DNA of 64,000 nt, taken from NCBI GenBank assembly GCA_966211675.1, contig CBIHPK010000001.1, forward strand, positions 124,001-188,000. Direction: 5' to 3'. This document shows, piece after piece, positions 1 to 8,682 of the stretch. The position numbers and the translations under genes were made by a program. Position 1 is the first letter of the stretch. Each line of letters starts with the position of its first letter. Below the pieces are notes generated by a model. That model did not search any database, was not told the origin of the DNA, and was given only the letters and a program-made list of their open reading frames with translations. The stretch is from SCUS01 sp966211675. GTDB lineage: Bacteria > Myxococcota_A > Polyangia > Polyangiales > Ga0077539.

Positions 1-1044
1 CGCGTCGACGGCCTGCAGCGCCCGCCCTCCTCGGGCAACCTGGAGCTTCGCGTCGCCGCCGGTCGCCATCGGGTGTCGCTCTCCGCGCCGCACTACCAGC
101 CCCGCGAGGCGGAGTTCGACGTCGCGGGCGGCAGCACCATCGTCATCTCCGAGCCGCTGTCGCCGGAGCGCGCGTTCATGGCCGTGGAGTGCAACGTCCA
201 CGGCGCCGAGGTGCTCGTCGACGGCCACCCCCTCGCGACCACGCCCGTCACCTCGCCGCTGCCCGTCCCGGAGGGCAGCCACCACGTGGTGGTCCGCCGC
301 GCCGGGTACACCACCTACGAGACGGACGTGAACTCCGTCGGCGCCGGAGCGCGCGTGCGCGCGGACCTCGCGTGGGCCGACCCGATGCCGCGCGACGTCG
401 GCGCCCGGGTGACGGTGCAGGCCAACGAGCCGGACATCGTCGCGATGATCGACGGCCGCCGCATCGCCGCCGACGGGACCGCGCTGGTCCCCCCCGGGCG
501 CCACACGCTGCGGGTCGAGCGCACGGACTTCCTCCCGGACGAGCGCGACGTCGACCTCGCCCCGGGGCGCGACAACTCCCTCTCGGTCTTCCTGCTGCCC
601 ACGCCCGCCTTCCAGCAGTCGTACTCCGCGGGCCGCCGCCGGGCGCTCATCGCGGGCGGCGTGGTGCTCGGCCTCGGCGTGGCGGTGCTCGGCGGCGGCG
701 CCGCGCTCTTCTTCATCAACGAGGGGACGCTCAGCGACGCGACCGCCAGCCGCGACGCCAGCCAGTCCGAGCTCACGGCCTGCGCGCGCATGGCGGTCTG
801 CGCGAGCGGCCGCACCCCGGTGCAGGTCGAGCAGGCGCGCAACGACGCGGGCGTCGACGTGGACAACGCCACCACGCTGCGCTGGGCGTCCGTGGGCATC
901 ATGGGGGCGGGGCTCGTCACCTCCATCGTGGGCACCGTGCTCCTCGCGGGCGCCCCGTCGGGCTCGCGCTTCGAGCGCCACGCCGCGCTGGTGCCGCGCG
1001 TCGGCTTCACCGCGCGCAACCTCCAGCTGGCGTGGAGCTTCTAG
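1..1044 (+). CDS. PEGA-domain membrane protein, 5' truncated by the window edge
   Basis: The reading frame is open from base 1, so the gene starts upstream; the GTG at 73 is probably internal because the residues before it already read as PEGA sequence. The visible 347 residues hold about three PEGA-type beta repeats (visible residues about 1-65, 60-125 and 130-195), each with the usual pattern of a short beta pair followed by a Gly-Arg-His-type turn. Two hydrophobic segments follow (about 214-240 and 295-317), separated by a polar stretch with two Cys. PEGA domains are surface or periplasmic beta modules common in myxobacteria, often near Ser/Thr kinases as here. The substrate is unknown. 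The family call is firm; the role is not. Confidence 0.8.
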   Translation, partial: RVDGLQRPPSSGNLELRVAAGRHRVSLSAPHYQPREAEFDVAGGSTIVISEPLSPERAFMAVECNVHGAEVLVDGHPLATTPVTSPLPVPEGSHHVVVRRAGYTTYETDVNSVGAGARVRADLAWADPMPRDVGARVTVQANEPDIVAMIDGRRIAADGTALVPPGRHTLRVERTDFLPDERDVDLAPGRDNSLSVFLLPTPAFQQSYSAGRRRALIAGGVVLGLGVAVLGGGAALFFINEGTLSDATASRDASQSELTACARMAVCASGRTPVQVEQARNDAGVDVDNATTLRWASVGIMGAGLVTSIVGTVLLAGAPSGSRFERHAALVPRVGFTARNLQLAWSF

Positions 1045-1082
1045 AGCCTGATCGAAGGGGTAGGGGAGCGAGCGGGCGCGGG

Positions 1083-2258
1083 TCAGAGCGGGGAGATCTC
1101 GAGCACGCGATCGTCGACCGAGTCGACGACGTAGAGCCGGCCCTCGGCGTCGAGGGTGATGCCCTGCAGGCCGCCGGCGCGCACGGTGGCCGAGAGGTCG
1201 ACCCAGTCGATGACCTGGCCCTCGAGGCTGATGGCGTAGATGCGCGAGGTGGCGTTGTCGGTGACGAAGAGCCGAGCGCCGTCGAGGGCGAGGCCCGACG
1301 GGGCCATCATGCCCACGGTGGCGCCGTCGAAGAGGGTCGTCGTGCTGGCGCCCATCATCCGCATCTGCGAGCTCGGCGCGCCGTCGTAGTTGGGGCTGAT
1401 GCGCACGGTGCTCATGCCCTTGGAGGGGTCGAGCGAGCCGATGCGGTGGTTGCCCGGGTCGGCGAAGTAGAGCCGGTTGCGGTCGTGGTCGTACTCCGCG
1501 TGGCCGGAGACGCCCTCGACGTACCCGATCTCGCCCTCGACGAAGCGGCGCACGAGCGCGCCGGAGTGGTCGACGCCGCCCGGCTGGTGGGGCATGCGGA
1601 AGTCGTAGCGGGTGAGCGAGTGGTGGTAGCCGTCCACGACCCAGTAGGCGTTGCCGGTCTCCCAGGCGATGCCCATGGCGTTGGGGCTGTTGTGCAGCAT
1701 GTCGATGTGCGAGGCGTGGCCGCCGTCGAACTCGTCGTACCCGGAGAGGAAGAGCGTCGGACCCATGAAGTCCGCCGGGCTGCCGCCCGCCGAGACGGGC
1801 CCTTGCGTGGGCTGGTCCTCTTCGTGGCAGGTCGCGAGCGTGCCCGTGTCGCCGAAGGCGAGGGCCGACGGGTGGATCATGAAGTGCGTGTGCTGCGGCC
1901 CCGCGCGGTTGTCGAAGTCCTGATCGGCCGCGCCGGTGTTGCGGAGGATGGTCATGGAGCTGTCGCCGAAGTTGGCGACCCACAGCTCGCGAGGCGACGC
2001 CGGGTTGAAGGCCAGGTCGCGCGGCGTGGCGAGCGTCTGCTCCCCCGTCGCGATGACGCGCACCTGCACGGAGTCCCCGCGGTGCGTGCCGCGGCCGAGC
2101 ACCGGAAGCCCGGCGGGGCCGGCGTCGACGGGGCCCGAGGCGTCCGCCGTGACGGCCGCGTCGCCGGCGACCTGCGGGCCCGCCGCGCCGTCGCTGCAGC
2201 CCGCGGCGAGGCCTCCCATCAATCCAAGCATCCAGGCGATATGTGATGAACGGTGCAT
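1083..2258 (-). CDS. NHL/SMP-30-like beta-propeller lipoprotein
   Basis: 391 residues. It begins with a lipoprotein signal ending in LAAGC (lipid Cys at residue 21), then a short Ala/Asp/Gly-rich linker (about 22-50). The body has repeated blade-like units such as ALDGARLFVTDNATSRIY and ITLDAEGRLYVVDSVDDRVL, typical of NHL-type six-bladed propellers. The start is supported by GAGGAG 8 nt upstream of the ATG. The protein should be anchored to a membrane and exposed to the periplasm or cell surface. No catalytic residues are recognised, so a binding or scaffold role is as likely as an enzymatic one. It converges on the PEGA gene with only 38 bp between stops. Confidence 0.75.
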   Translation of the reverse strand: MHRSSHIAWMLGLMGGLAAGCSDGAAGPQVAGDAAVTADASGPVDAGPAGLPVLGRGTHRGDSVQVRVIATGEQTLATPRDLAFNPASPRELWVANFGDSSMTILRNTGAADQDFDNRAGPQHTHFMIHPSALAFGDTGTLATCHEEDQPTQGPVSAGGSPADFMGPTLFLSGYDEFDGGHASHIDMLHNSPNAMGIAWETGNAYWVVDGYHHSLTRYDFRMPHQPGGVDHSGALVRRFVEGEIGYVEGVSGHAEYDHDRNRLYFADPGNHRIGSLDPSKGMSTVRISPNYDGAPSSQMRMMGASTTTLFDGATVGMMAPSGLALDGARLFVTDNATSRIYAISLEGQVIDWVDLSATVRAGGLQGITLDAEGRLYVVDSVDDRVLEISPL

Positions 2259-2352
2259 CCGGCGATCTCCTCAGGGCTGATGTGATTAGTCCAACTCCCG
2301 AGGGCCCGCAAAGAGCGGCGACGCGACCGCACGACCGTCGGCGCGCGGGCCC

Positions 2353-3009
2353 TCAGCGACGCCCGGCTCGGCCGTGGCTGCGCGCCTCCGCGAGGGCGAG
2401 GAGCGCCTCGAAGTCCATCCCGGGCCGGGAGAGCGCGCCGCCGATGCGGACCCCGAGCGCCCGCGGGGTCCCGGAGGTCTCGTTGAAGGCCTCGACGGCC
2501 CGCTCCACGCGGTCGGCCACCCCGAAGGCCTCGGTCTCGTCGGCGTACGGCGCCAGCACCACGCAGAACTCGCCCTCGCCCACCCTCGCCACGAGGTCGC
2601 TCGCGCGGACGTTGTCCTCGAGCAGGCGGGCGAGCTCGCGCAGCGCGAAGTCGTCGTCCTCGCCGCCGGGGCGCTCGTCGTGGGCCCCGGGGTCGTCGCG
2701 GCAGACGTAGAGCAGCGCCGAGCCCTCGCTGGCAGAGCGCGAGACGTCGATCATCTCGGCGCCCAGGGTCAGGAGCCCCGCGCGGTTGGTGAGGCCGGTC
2801 AGCGGGTCGAAGCTCGCGGCCTCGAAGCTCTCGAGCTCCCGCTGGAGCGTGAGCCCGAGGTCGAGGAGCGCGCTGAGGTCGGCCGGGTCCGCGGGCCGCT
2901 CGTTGTCATTGGTCACGGGCACGGGGACCGACGGGTCCGTGCCTCGCGCGGTGCCGCGGTGGACGCCTCGGCGCTCGGTCGCTCCCTTCGGACAGCTGGG
3001 ATCGGTCAT
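2353..3009 (-). CDS. Degenerate GGDEF-domain protein
   Basis: 218 residues from the ATG at 3009, chosen because AGGAG lies 8 nt upstream; a GTG two codons earlier is also possible. The DPLTGLTNR motif that opens GGDEF domains is present (about residues 65-73), followed by the alpha/beta core. The active-site loop reads GEGEF (about 144-148) instead of GG(D/E)EF, and the metal-binding DxD/FKxxND block is replaced by an acidic insert. By family knowledge such changes usually abolish diguanylate cyclase activity, so a c-di-GMP or GTP sensing or structural role is more likely. No signal peptide, membrane segment or receiver domain is seen; the N-terminal 50 residues look disordered. Confidence 0.75.
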   Translation of the reverse strand: MTDPSCPKGATERRGVHRGTARGTDPSVPVPVTNDNERPADPADLSALLDLGLTLQRELESFEAASFDPLTGLTNRAGLLTLGAEMIDVSRSASEGSALLYVCRDDPGAHDERPGGEDDDFALRELARLLEDNVRASDLVARVGEGEFCVVLAPYADETEAFGVADRVERAVEAFNETSGTPRALGVRIGGALSRPGMDFEALLALAEARSHGRAGRR

Positions 3010-3087
3010 GGTCACGGCTCCTGTGGATGCTATCGGTCATCCGGCGCGGCGGTAGAGGTCCTCGCGGGCGATTGTCGCCCGTGGAGA

Positions 3088-4428
3088 TCAACGCCTGGGC
3101 GGCACATCGTCCATCCCCGGTACGCTCTCCTTTTCGATGACGTAGAGCTCGACCGCGTTGCGCAACGCGAGCGGCGGCACCTGGAACTCGAACCCCATCG
3201 CCGCCCGTTGGGACGACGGCGCAATGCGCACCCAGCGTAGCACCGCGCTGCTCTGGACCATCACCCCGGTGCCCGGGAGGGCGAAGGTCAGCTGCACGAC
3301 GGCGCCGACCTCCAGGGTGTGCGCGGCGATCACCAGCACGCCGCGGGTGGAGATGTCCTCGACGCGGCCCTCCATCACCCCGTGGTGCCCGACCACGCGG
3401 ACCGGCGTGGTGTACGCGGCCCGCGCGATCCTCCGCCGCGAGAGCCCGGTGGGCTGCTCCGGGGCGATGGCCGGCGAGGCGCCCGGGCTGCCGAGCGGCG
3501 GCGTCGGCGGACGGAGCGCGCTGCTCCGGAGCGGCGGGTCGAGCAGCGGGGTGATGGCGCGCAGCCCGTGCTGCGAGCTGCCCGAGAGGAAGCGGGTCGT
3601 GGCGCGGGCGATGTGCGTCGCCTCGAGGCTGCCGACGAGGTCGCGGGCGCAGGAGAAGCGCTCGGCGGTGGCGGTCCTCAGGCAGCGCTCCACGGCGAAG
3701 GTGAGCGCCCCCGGGAGCTCCGGCCGCAGCACCCGGAGCGACGGAACCTCCCCGTCGCTCCGCTCGCTCGCGAGCCCCTGCGGCGGTCGGCCGAGGAGGC
3801 ACTCGAACATGAGCACCCCGAGGCTGTAGAGGTCCGAGCGGGGGTCGATGGCTCGCCCGCTCTGCGACTCCGGCGAGAGGTACGCGAAGGAGCCCGACCG
3901 CCGCCGCGGCCCCTCGAGCTGCATCGGCTTGCGGGGCTCGTAGGTCATCTGGAGGTTGCGCAGCACGACCTGCTCGTCGCCGAGGGGCGAGCGCACGATC
4001 CACACGTTGCCCGGGCTCACGTCGCCGTGCAGCAGCCCGTTGCGGTGCAGCGCCTCGAGCGCGAGCGCGATCTGCCGCCCGACCGTCGCGGTCTCGTCCG
4101 GCGTGAGGACGCCGCGCGCGGCGAGCAGCCCCTCGAGCGAGCGCCCCTCGAGCAGCGCCGTGACCACGTACGGGACCGAGTGCGAGACCCCGGCGTCGAG
4201 CACCTCGACGAGGTAGGGGTGCCGGATGCGCCCGAGCGCGAAGGTGTCGCGGAGGAGCACGGCCTCCGGCTCCTCGGGGCCGTCGCTGCACCGCAGCAGC
4301 TTCAGCACCACGCGGCGGTTGGTGTAGCGGTGCACGGCCTCGAACAGGACGCAGGTCTCGTTCTCGCCGAGCTGGCGGCGCAGCTCGTACCGGTCATCGA
4401 TGTGGTCGCCGACCTTCGGGTTCTTCAT
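3088..4428 (-). CDS. Ser/Thr kinase-like (probable pseudokinase) - PilZ fusion
   Basis: 446 residues. Residues about 12-275 have the protein-kinase fold pattern, including Lys43 in VVLKLL and an SPE motif. The P-loop keeps only its first Gly (LGENETCV). The catalytic loop is HGDVSPGN (134-141), so HRD Arg is Gly and the following Lys is Ser, though Asp136 and Asn141 remain. No DFG can be found where it is expected (about 157-160). A Pro/Ser-rich linker leads to a PilZ domain (about 330-446) with an Arg-rich SRRRIAR start and a DISTRGV motif, the usual c-di-GMP-binding signature. There is no transmembrane segment. It probably reads c-di-GMP through PilZ and acts by protein binding rather than phosphotransfer; weak kinase activity cannot be excluded. 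Confidence 0.82.
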   Translation of the reverse strand: MKNPKVGDHIDDRYELRRQLGENETCVLFEAVHRYTNRRVVLKLLRCSDGPEEPEAVLLRDTFALGRIRHPYLVEVLDAGVSHSVPYVVTALLEGRSLEGLLAARGVLTPDETATVGRQIALALEALHRNGLLHGDVSPGNVWIVRSPLGDEQVVLRNLQMTYEPRKPMQLEGPRRRSGSFAYLSPESQSGRAIDPRSDLYSLGVLMFECLLGRPPQGLASERSDGEVPSLRVLRPELPGALTFAVERCLRTATAERFSCARDLVGSLEATHIARATTRFLSGSSQHGLRAITPLLDPPLRSSALRPPTPPLGSPGASPAIAPEQPTGLSRRRIARAAYTTPVRVVGHHGVMEGRVEDISTRGVLVIAAHTLEVGAVVQLTFALPGTGVMVQSSAVLRWVRIAPSSQRAAMGFEFQVPPLALRNAVELYVIEKESVPGMDDVPPRR

Positions 4429-4477
4429 GGTGCTCCCGTGGTACGGGCGAAACGGGTCGGCGGGTTGATCGCGGGGG

Positions 4478-6091
4478 CTACCTCGGTGCGTTTTCCTTGG
4501 AGTCCCCTCGGGAGGGCAGCCGACCCTCCGGGAGCGTCCGCGGGAGTTCCTGCGGCTCCGCGGGGCTGCGCGCCTCGACCTGCGGCGCCGCGTACGCCAC
4601 CGCCGAGCGGGCGAGCCCGGCGTCGAAGGCGCCCTGCGGCGGCCGCTGTACCCAGTGCATCACGCCGACCGCGAGGACGGCCCCGCAGAGGAGGGTGAGG
4701 GCCAGGCTCACCGCGGACACGAGCCGCCGCGACCGGCCGGCACCCCAGTTGGGGCGCCGCAGGGTGTCGAACTCCACCCGCTGCCGCCGCTGGCTCACAT
4801 GGCTCGGCGGGAGGTCCACGGAGGCCCAGGCGGGGATCCGGGGGGCGAGCGACAGCTCGGTGCCGATCTCCGCGTCGCTGCACACCGCGCGGGGGGCCGG
4901 GCGCCCGACGGCGCCCTGAGGGATCGGGCGCGTCGGGATGCGCTCCTCGTCGAGCGAGCGCTCCGGGGCGAGGCCCTTCGGCTCGGCGAGGCCCTTCGGC
5001 GCCGCGGCGACGGGCTCGGGCGGCACGGTGAACACCACCGGGACCGGGTTGAAGAGGTCCGAGCTCTGCCGCCGCCGGACCGCCGCTCCGGGGCGCGAGG
5101 GCTGGCGCGAGCGCATGCGCTCGGCCGGGTCGTCCATGAACTCCGCCGGCAGCAGGTCGCTGATGCCCTCGAAGGAGCTCGGCCGCGGGAGGAAGCTCTC
5201 GGCGATCTCCGGGGTGACGTCGCGCCAGAGGCTGCACGCCACGAGCGCGTCGCGGAACGCGGCCATCGTGGCGAAGCGCTTGTCGAGGTCGCGCTCGAGG
5301 GCCTTGTGGATCACCTCCTGGAGGTCCGCGGGGACGTCCGGCCAGTGCTGCTGCAGCGGCGTCGGACGGCCGAAGATGATCTGCGCCATCACGGCGTTGG
5401 GGTTCGTGCCGCCGAAGGGCAGCGTCCCGCAGACCATCTCGTAGATCATCGCTCCGACGCTCCAGACGTCCGTGCGCGCGTCGATGGCGCTGTCGCCGAG
5501 GGCCTGCTCGGGCGACATGTACCAGGGCGTCCCGAACACCATGCCCGTCGCGGTGCGCTCCATCCGGTCGAGCACGTCGATCACCTTGGCGATCCCGAAG
5601 TCGATGACCTTCGGCACGATGCGCCCGTCGTCCATCTCATGCAGGAACACGTTCTCCGGCTTGATGTCCCGATGGACGATGCCCGCCTCGTGGGCGGCGA
5701 TGAGGGCGTCCATGACGGGCAATGCGAGCGCGATGGCCGAGAGCGGCGAGAGGCTCCCGAGCTCGTTGAGGCACCCCGCCACGTCCGTGCCCCGCAGCGC
5801 CTCCTGCACGATGAACCGGGTGCGCAGCGCGTGGTCGCAGCCGAGCGCGTGGACGCCGACGATGTTCGGGTGGCCGATGCGCGCCGCGGCGCGGGCCTCG
5901 CGCTCGAAGCGCTTCACGAGGTCCTCCCGGTCATAGAGGTCGACCCGGAGCGTCTTGAGGGCGACCTTCGTCGAGGTGTGGGTGTCCTCGGCCTGATAGA
6001 CCGCCCCCATGCCGCCCTTACCGAGCACCTTACGGATCTCGTATCGATTGGCCACCATGGTTCCAGTCGCCAACATCTTGAACTCTTCCAT
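4478..6091 (-). CDS. Membrane-anchored Hanks-type Ser/Thr protein kinase
   Basis: 537 residues. The cytoplasmic kinase domain (about 15-280) has an intact Gly-rich loop GKGGMGAVY, the VALK lysine, HRDIKPEN, DFGIAK and SPEQ. A Pro/Arg-rich linker follows, then one membrane segment (about 454-477) and a short Pro/Glu-rich periplasmic tail of about 60 residues. Two ATGs compete for the start: 6091, with GGAGG 11 nt upstream, and 6076, with GGAAGAG 6 nt upstream. The catalytic domain is the same either way. It lies 49 bp upstream of the pseudokinase/PilZ gene on the same strand, so the two may be co-transcribed and an active-kinase/pseudokinase pair is plausible. Substrates are unknown. Confidence 0.92.
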   Translation of the reverse strand: MEEFKMLATGTMVANRYEIRKVLGKGGMGAVYQAEDTHTSTKVALKTLRVDLYDREDLVKRFEREARAAARIGHPNIVGVHALGCDHALRTRFIVQEALRGTDVAGCLNELGSLSPLSAIALALPVMDALIAAHEAGIVHRDIKPENVFLHEMDDGRIVPKVIDFGIAKVIDVLDRMERTATGMVFGTPWYMSPEQALGDSAIDARTDVWSVGAMIYEMVCGTLPFGGTNPNAVMAQIIFGRPTPLQQHWPDVPADLQEVIHKALERDLDKRFATMAAFRDALVACSLWRDVTPEIAESFLPRPSSFEGISDLLPAEFMDDPAERMRSRQPSRPGAAVRRRQSSDLFNPVPVVFTVPPEPVAAAPKGLAEPKGLAPERSLDEERIPTRPIPQGAVGRPAPRAVCSDAEIGTELSLAPRIPAWASVDLPPSHVSQRRQRVEFDTLRRPNWGAGRSRRLVSAVSLALTLLCGAVLAVGVMHWVQRPPQGAFDAGLARSAVAYAAPQVEARSPAEPQELPRTLPEGRLPSRGDSKENAPR

Positions 6092-6135
6092 GATCGCCTA
6101 CACCTCCACTCTATTGCTCGTGATCACCCGATATC

Positions 6136-7101
6136 TCACTGATGCGCGCAGCTGGTGCGCCGGACTTCGTATTCGATCAACGGCTCACCCGGCACCGTCA
6201 CCCTCACCCGATAGACGCTCGCCCCCGTCGTGGAGGGAACCTCCCAGCTGATGGTGTCGTCGCCCGCCCCGCTGCGTCGCACGGTCATGCTCACCGGCAG
6301 CGCCACGCCGTCGCGGAGCACCTGCACCTGCGTGCCCGGCGCCCCGATGCCCGGCTTCGAGAGCGACCAGATCGTGCCCATCACCGCGCTCGGGACCCAG
6401 CCCGGCGGCGGCCACGCGACCCACCGCGGCGCCCGCGCGTCGCGCGCCCCGAGCCCCAGGGTCATGCACGCGAAGCTCGCGGTCTGCCCATACGACATCG
6501 AGTGCAGCTCCGGGCTGAGGATCCACCGTCGATGGCCGAGGGTGTCGGAGAGGTCCCGGCCCTCGTCGATCCAGCCGCGCACCGCGTACCAGGGGCTCAT
6601 CGGGAAGCCCGGGTTGCCCGACAGGTTGCTGCGCGCCGCGGCGTCCCGGCTCATCAGGTCGGCGCAGGCCCAGCTCGACGGCGGCGTGTGCGAGAGCTGT
6701 CCGTTGCGCTCGAGCAGCACCGCGCACGCCTGCGCCGGGGCGCGGTCGCTGGACGCCTCGGTCACCGGAGCGAGCCCCACGAGTCCGCGGTAGTAGTTCA
6801 CCCACTCGATCGACGCCGCCCGCGTCGGCTCCGGGAGCGAGCCCCGGTCGCACTGCGCGGCGCCCGCGGTCCACGTCGCGGTCTGCGTCTGGCGGTCATG
6901 CACCGACTGCCACGCCGCGCAGGCCGCGGCCTCGCCCTGCGAGACCACCGGCAGGACGCCCGCGTCGGTCGACGAGATGGGCGCCGCCTGGCTCGTCGTC
7001 GAGCAGCGCGGACACACGCCGCTCTCGACGGCCTCGAGTGCACATCCCTGCAGCGCCATGACTGCGCCCGCTCCCAGCAGCTGGATGATTCGTGGGTTCA
7101 T
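6136..7101 (-). CDS. CAP-superfamily (SCP/PR-1-like) lipoprotein
   Basis: 321 residues from the ATG at 7101. That start is preferred over an upstream in-frame ATG at 7236 because it yields a clean lipoprotein signal (lipobox LQGC, Cys at about residue 19) and has GGGAAG just upstream. The motif WVNYYRGLVGLAPV followed by a CAVLL / LSHTPP block resembles the CAP (SCP/PR-1) family, where early residues form helix 1 and a later His belongs to the cavity. DTLGHRRWIL matches the CAP signature near the third strand. The last 90 residues look like a beta-rich accessory domain. Bacterial CAP proteins are extracellular and often of unknown activity. Confidence 0.7.
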   Translation of the reverse strand: MNPRIIQLLGAGAVMALQGCALEAVESGVCPRCSTTSQAAPISSTDAGVLPVVSQGEAAACAAWQSVHDRQTQTATWTAGAAQCDRGSLPEPTRAASIEWVNYYRGLVGLAPVTEASSDRAPAQACAVLLERNGQLSHTPPSSWACADLMSRDAAARSNLSGNPGFPMSPWYAVRGWIDEGRDLSDTLGHRRWILSPELHSMSYGQTASFACMTLGLGARDARAPRWVAWPPPGWVPSAVMGTIWSLSKPGIGAPGTQVQVLRDGVALPVSMTVRRSGAGDDTISWEVPSTTGASVYRVRVTVPGEPLIEYEVRRTSCAHQ

Positions 7102-7398
7102 GATCTTCCCAGTTATCGGCCAACGGTGAGACGGGATGAGTGCCAATCCCAGAGCCCTTGTCGTTTCTACATGGTGGTATCTGTAGGATATCGGATGAGC
7201 AATGTGGGTTGATGGGATGCGGTGGGCGACGCGCACTCAGGTCTCCGTAGGGCCTGGACCTCCCCCTCCAGTAGAACGACCGCCGTCAGGAACCCGACAT
7301 CTCTTGGCCGCATGCGATCGACCGATGTGCTGGACAACCATCCAGAGTACGTCGAGGTGGCTTAGCCTCGATCGACCACCCCCGACGCAGGCCCGTCC
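7102..7398. promoter_or_regulatory. Divergent intergenic region between CAP lipoprotein and HD-GYP genes
   Basis: These 297 bp separate two divergently transcribed genes and must hold both promoters. The stretch 7140-7210 is noticeably less GC-rich than its surroundings and contains several TATC/GATA-like words, but I cannot fix a convincing -35/-10 pair on either strand. No ORF with coding character and no RNA gene was seen. Confidence 0.4.
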
Positions 7399-8094
7399 AT
7401 GAACCACCCGCTCAGCCGTCCCTTCTCGGATGTCATCAGTGAGTTCCCGACGCGGGGACCGACGGCGGCCCCTCCCGCCGACGCTCGGGGCATCGACGCG
7501 ATGGCGATGGGCCTCTGGCGCTCGCTCGCGTTGCGCGACGAGGCGACCGCGCTGCACTCGCTGCGCGTCGCGCAGTGGGTGGTGCTGCTCGCCGACGAGT
7601 GCGGGCTGTCCAGCGAGGAGCGCTGGTCCCTCCGGCGCGGCGCCCTGCTCCACGACATCGGCAAGCTGGGCGTCCCGGACGCGGTGCTCCACAAGCCCGG
7701 CGCGCTCGACGCGGCGGAGCGCACGCTGGTCAACGGCCACCCGGAGAGCGGCTACGCGCTGCTGCGCGCCGTCGAGCCCCTGCGCGGCATCGCTCACCTG
7801 GTGCGTCACCACCACGAGCGCTGGGACGGCAGGGGCTATCCGGACGGCCTCGCGGGCGAGGCGATCCCGCATGGCGCGCGGCTGCTCGCGGTCTGCGACA
7901 CCTTCGACGCGATGACCTCCGACCGGCCGTACCGCCGGGGCATGGCGCGCGAGCTCGCGCTGGAGGAGATCGGCCGCGCCGCGGGGAGCCAGCTCGACCC
8001 GGAGGCCAGCCGCGCCTTCCTGAGCATCGCGCGCTGGCCCTCGCACGACAAGCACCAACACATCAACGCGCTCCGCATCGCCGCGAGCCGGTAG
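7399..8094 (+). CDS. HD-GYP domain c-di-GMP phosphodiesterase
   Basis: 231 residues and essentially a stand-alone HD-GYP domain. The signature is complete: HDIGK (His85-Asp86), an HPE-type His after it, RHHHERWDGRGYPDG (HHE at 138-140, GYP at 146-148) and DTFDAMTSDRPYR. HD-GYP enzymes hydrolyse c-di-GMP to pGpG or GMP at a di- or tri-iron centre, and all visible metal ligands are kept, so activity is expected. There is no receiver or sensor domain; the N-terminal 40 residues look unstructured. It sits between PilZ-containing genes, fitting a local c-di-GMP network. The ribosome-binding site is weak (GCAGG). Confidence 0.92.
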   Translation: MNHPLSRPFSDVISEFPTRGPTAAPPADARGIDAMAMGLWRSLALRDEATALHSLRVAQWVVLLADECGLSSEERWSLRRGALLHDIGKLGVPDAVLHKPGALDAAERTLVNGHPESGYALLRAVEPLRGIAHLVRHHHERWDGRGYPDGLAGEAIPHGARLLAVCDTFDAMTSDRPYRRGMARELALEEIGRAAGSQLDPEASRAFLSIARWPSHDKHQHINALRIAASR

Positions 8095-8102
8095 CGTTCG
8101 CG

Positions 8103-8124
8103 GGACGGAGCGCGGTCGCCGTCC
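8103..8124. terminator. Possible bidirectional terminator hairpin
   Basis: A 6-bp stem, GGACGG with CCGTCC, and a 10-nt loop lie between the convergent HD-GYP and PilZ genes. There is no T-tract, so intrinsic termination is only a suggestion. Confidence 0.3.
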
Positions 8125-8157
8125 GAGGCGATCGCACGGAGGAGGGGGTTCGGCGCT

Positions 8158-8550
8158 TCAGCCGGCTTCGTAGAAGAGCGGGTCGCGCTTGCGGGAGAAG
8201 CGCTCGATGACGCGACGGGCGTCCGCGGCGAGTCCGATGAACTGCACCCCGATTCCCTGCGGGGTATCGCTCGCAGGATTGTGGGCGCGAATCCATCGCA
8301 CCACGACCGTGGCTTCGATGGGGCAGAGCGTCCCTGGCAGGGTGAAGCGCACCGTGAGCTGGTCGCCGAGATGGTAGGGAGCGTAGGTCTCGAAGAAGAG
8401 ACCGCCTACGGAGATGTTCTCCGAGAGCCCACGGTAGAAGTTGTTCTCGCTCTGCGCCGTGATCTCGAACTCCGCGTCGACGCGGTCGTCGGCGCGTCGT
8501 CGCTCGGGTCGGGAGCCCGGCGTTGAGGACAGCTTGCCATTGCCGATCAT
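8158..8550 (-). CDS. Single-domain PilZ protein
   Basis: 130 residues. The c-di-GMP-binding signature is present as RRADDR (about residues 18-23) and ENISVGG (about 43-49), where Asn replaces the more common Asp of (D/N)xSxxG. The rest follows the PilZ beta-barrel: GDQLTVRFTLP, a VRWIR strand and GIGVQF. This is the short myxobacterial PilZ type (TIGR02266-like), probably a cytoplasmic c-di-GMP adaptor. The start is well supported by AAGGAGG 4 nt upstream of the ATG. Its PilZ sequence resembles the C-terminal domain of the pseudokinase fusion at 3088-4428 (similar GVxF/VRWIR/LPGT blocks), so the two may be paralogous domains. Confidence 0.9.
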   Translation of the reverse strand: MIGNGKLSSTPGSRPERRRADDRVDAEFEITAQSENNFYRGLSENISVGGLFFETYAPYHLGDQLTVRFTLPGTLCPIEATVVVRWIRAHNPASDTPQGIGVQFIGLAADARRVIERFSRKRDPLFYEAG

Positions 8551-8635
8551 CGTGCCTCCTTCAGGGCAACAGGGAATGATCTGGATATCGGCATCGACCC
8601 CCGCAGTCTTGAGTCGGGAGTGACACTTTCCTGGC

Positions 8636-8668
8636 GGGGAGCGTCGGGCGCCGCGGCGGAGGCTCCCC
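8636..8668 (-). terminator. Hairpin downstream of the DUF4397 lipoprotein gene
   Basis: A 7-bp perfect stem, GGGGAGC with GCTCCCC, encloses a 19-nt GC-rich loop that contains a smaller palindrome. It lies 15 bp past the stop of the leftward gene at 8683. No T-tract is visible, so it may stabilise or terminate the mRNA. Confidence 0.4.
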
Positions 8669-8682
8669 TCCCGGTGAAAGGC

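Noticed and set aside
7102..7236. N-terminal extension of the CAP lipoprotein to the ATG at 7236
   Set aside because: The extra 45 residues are His/Arg-rich without homology and would bury the lipoprotein signal; the ATG at 7101 has its own ribosome-binding site.
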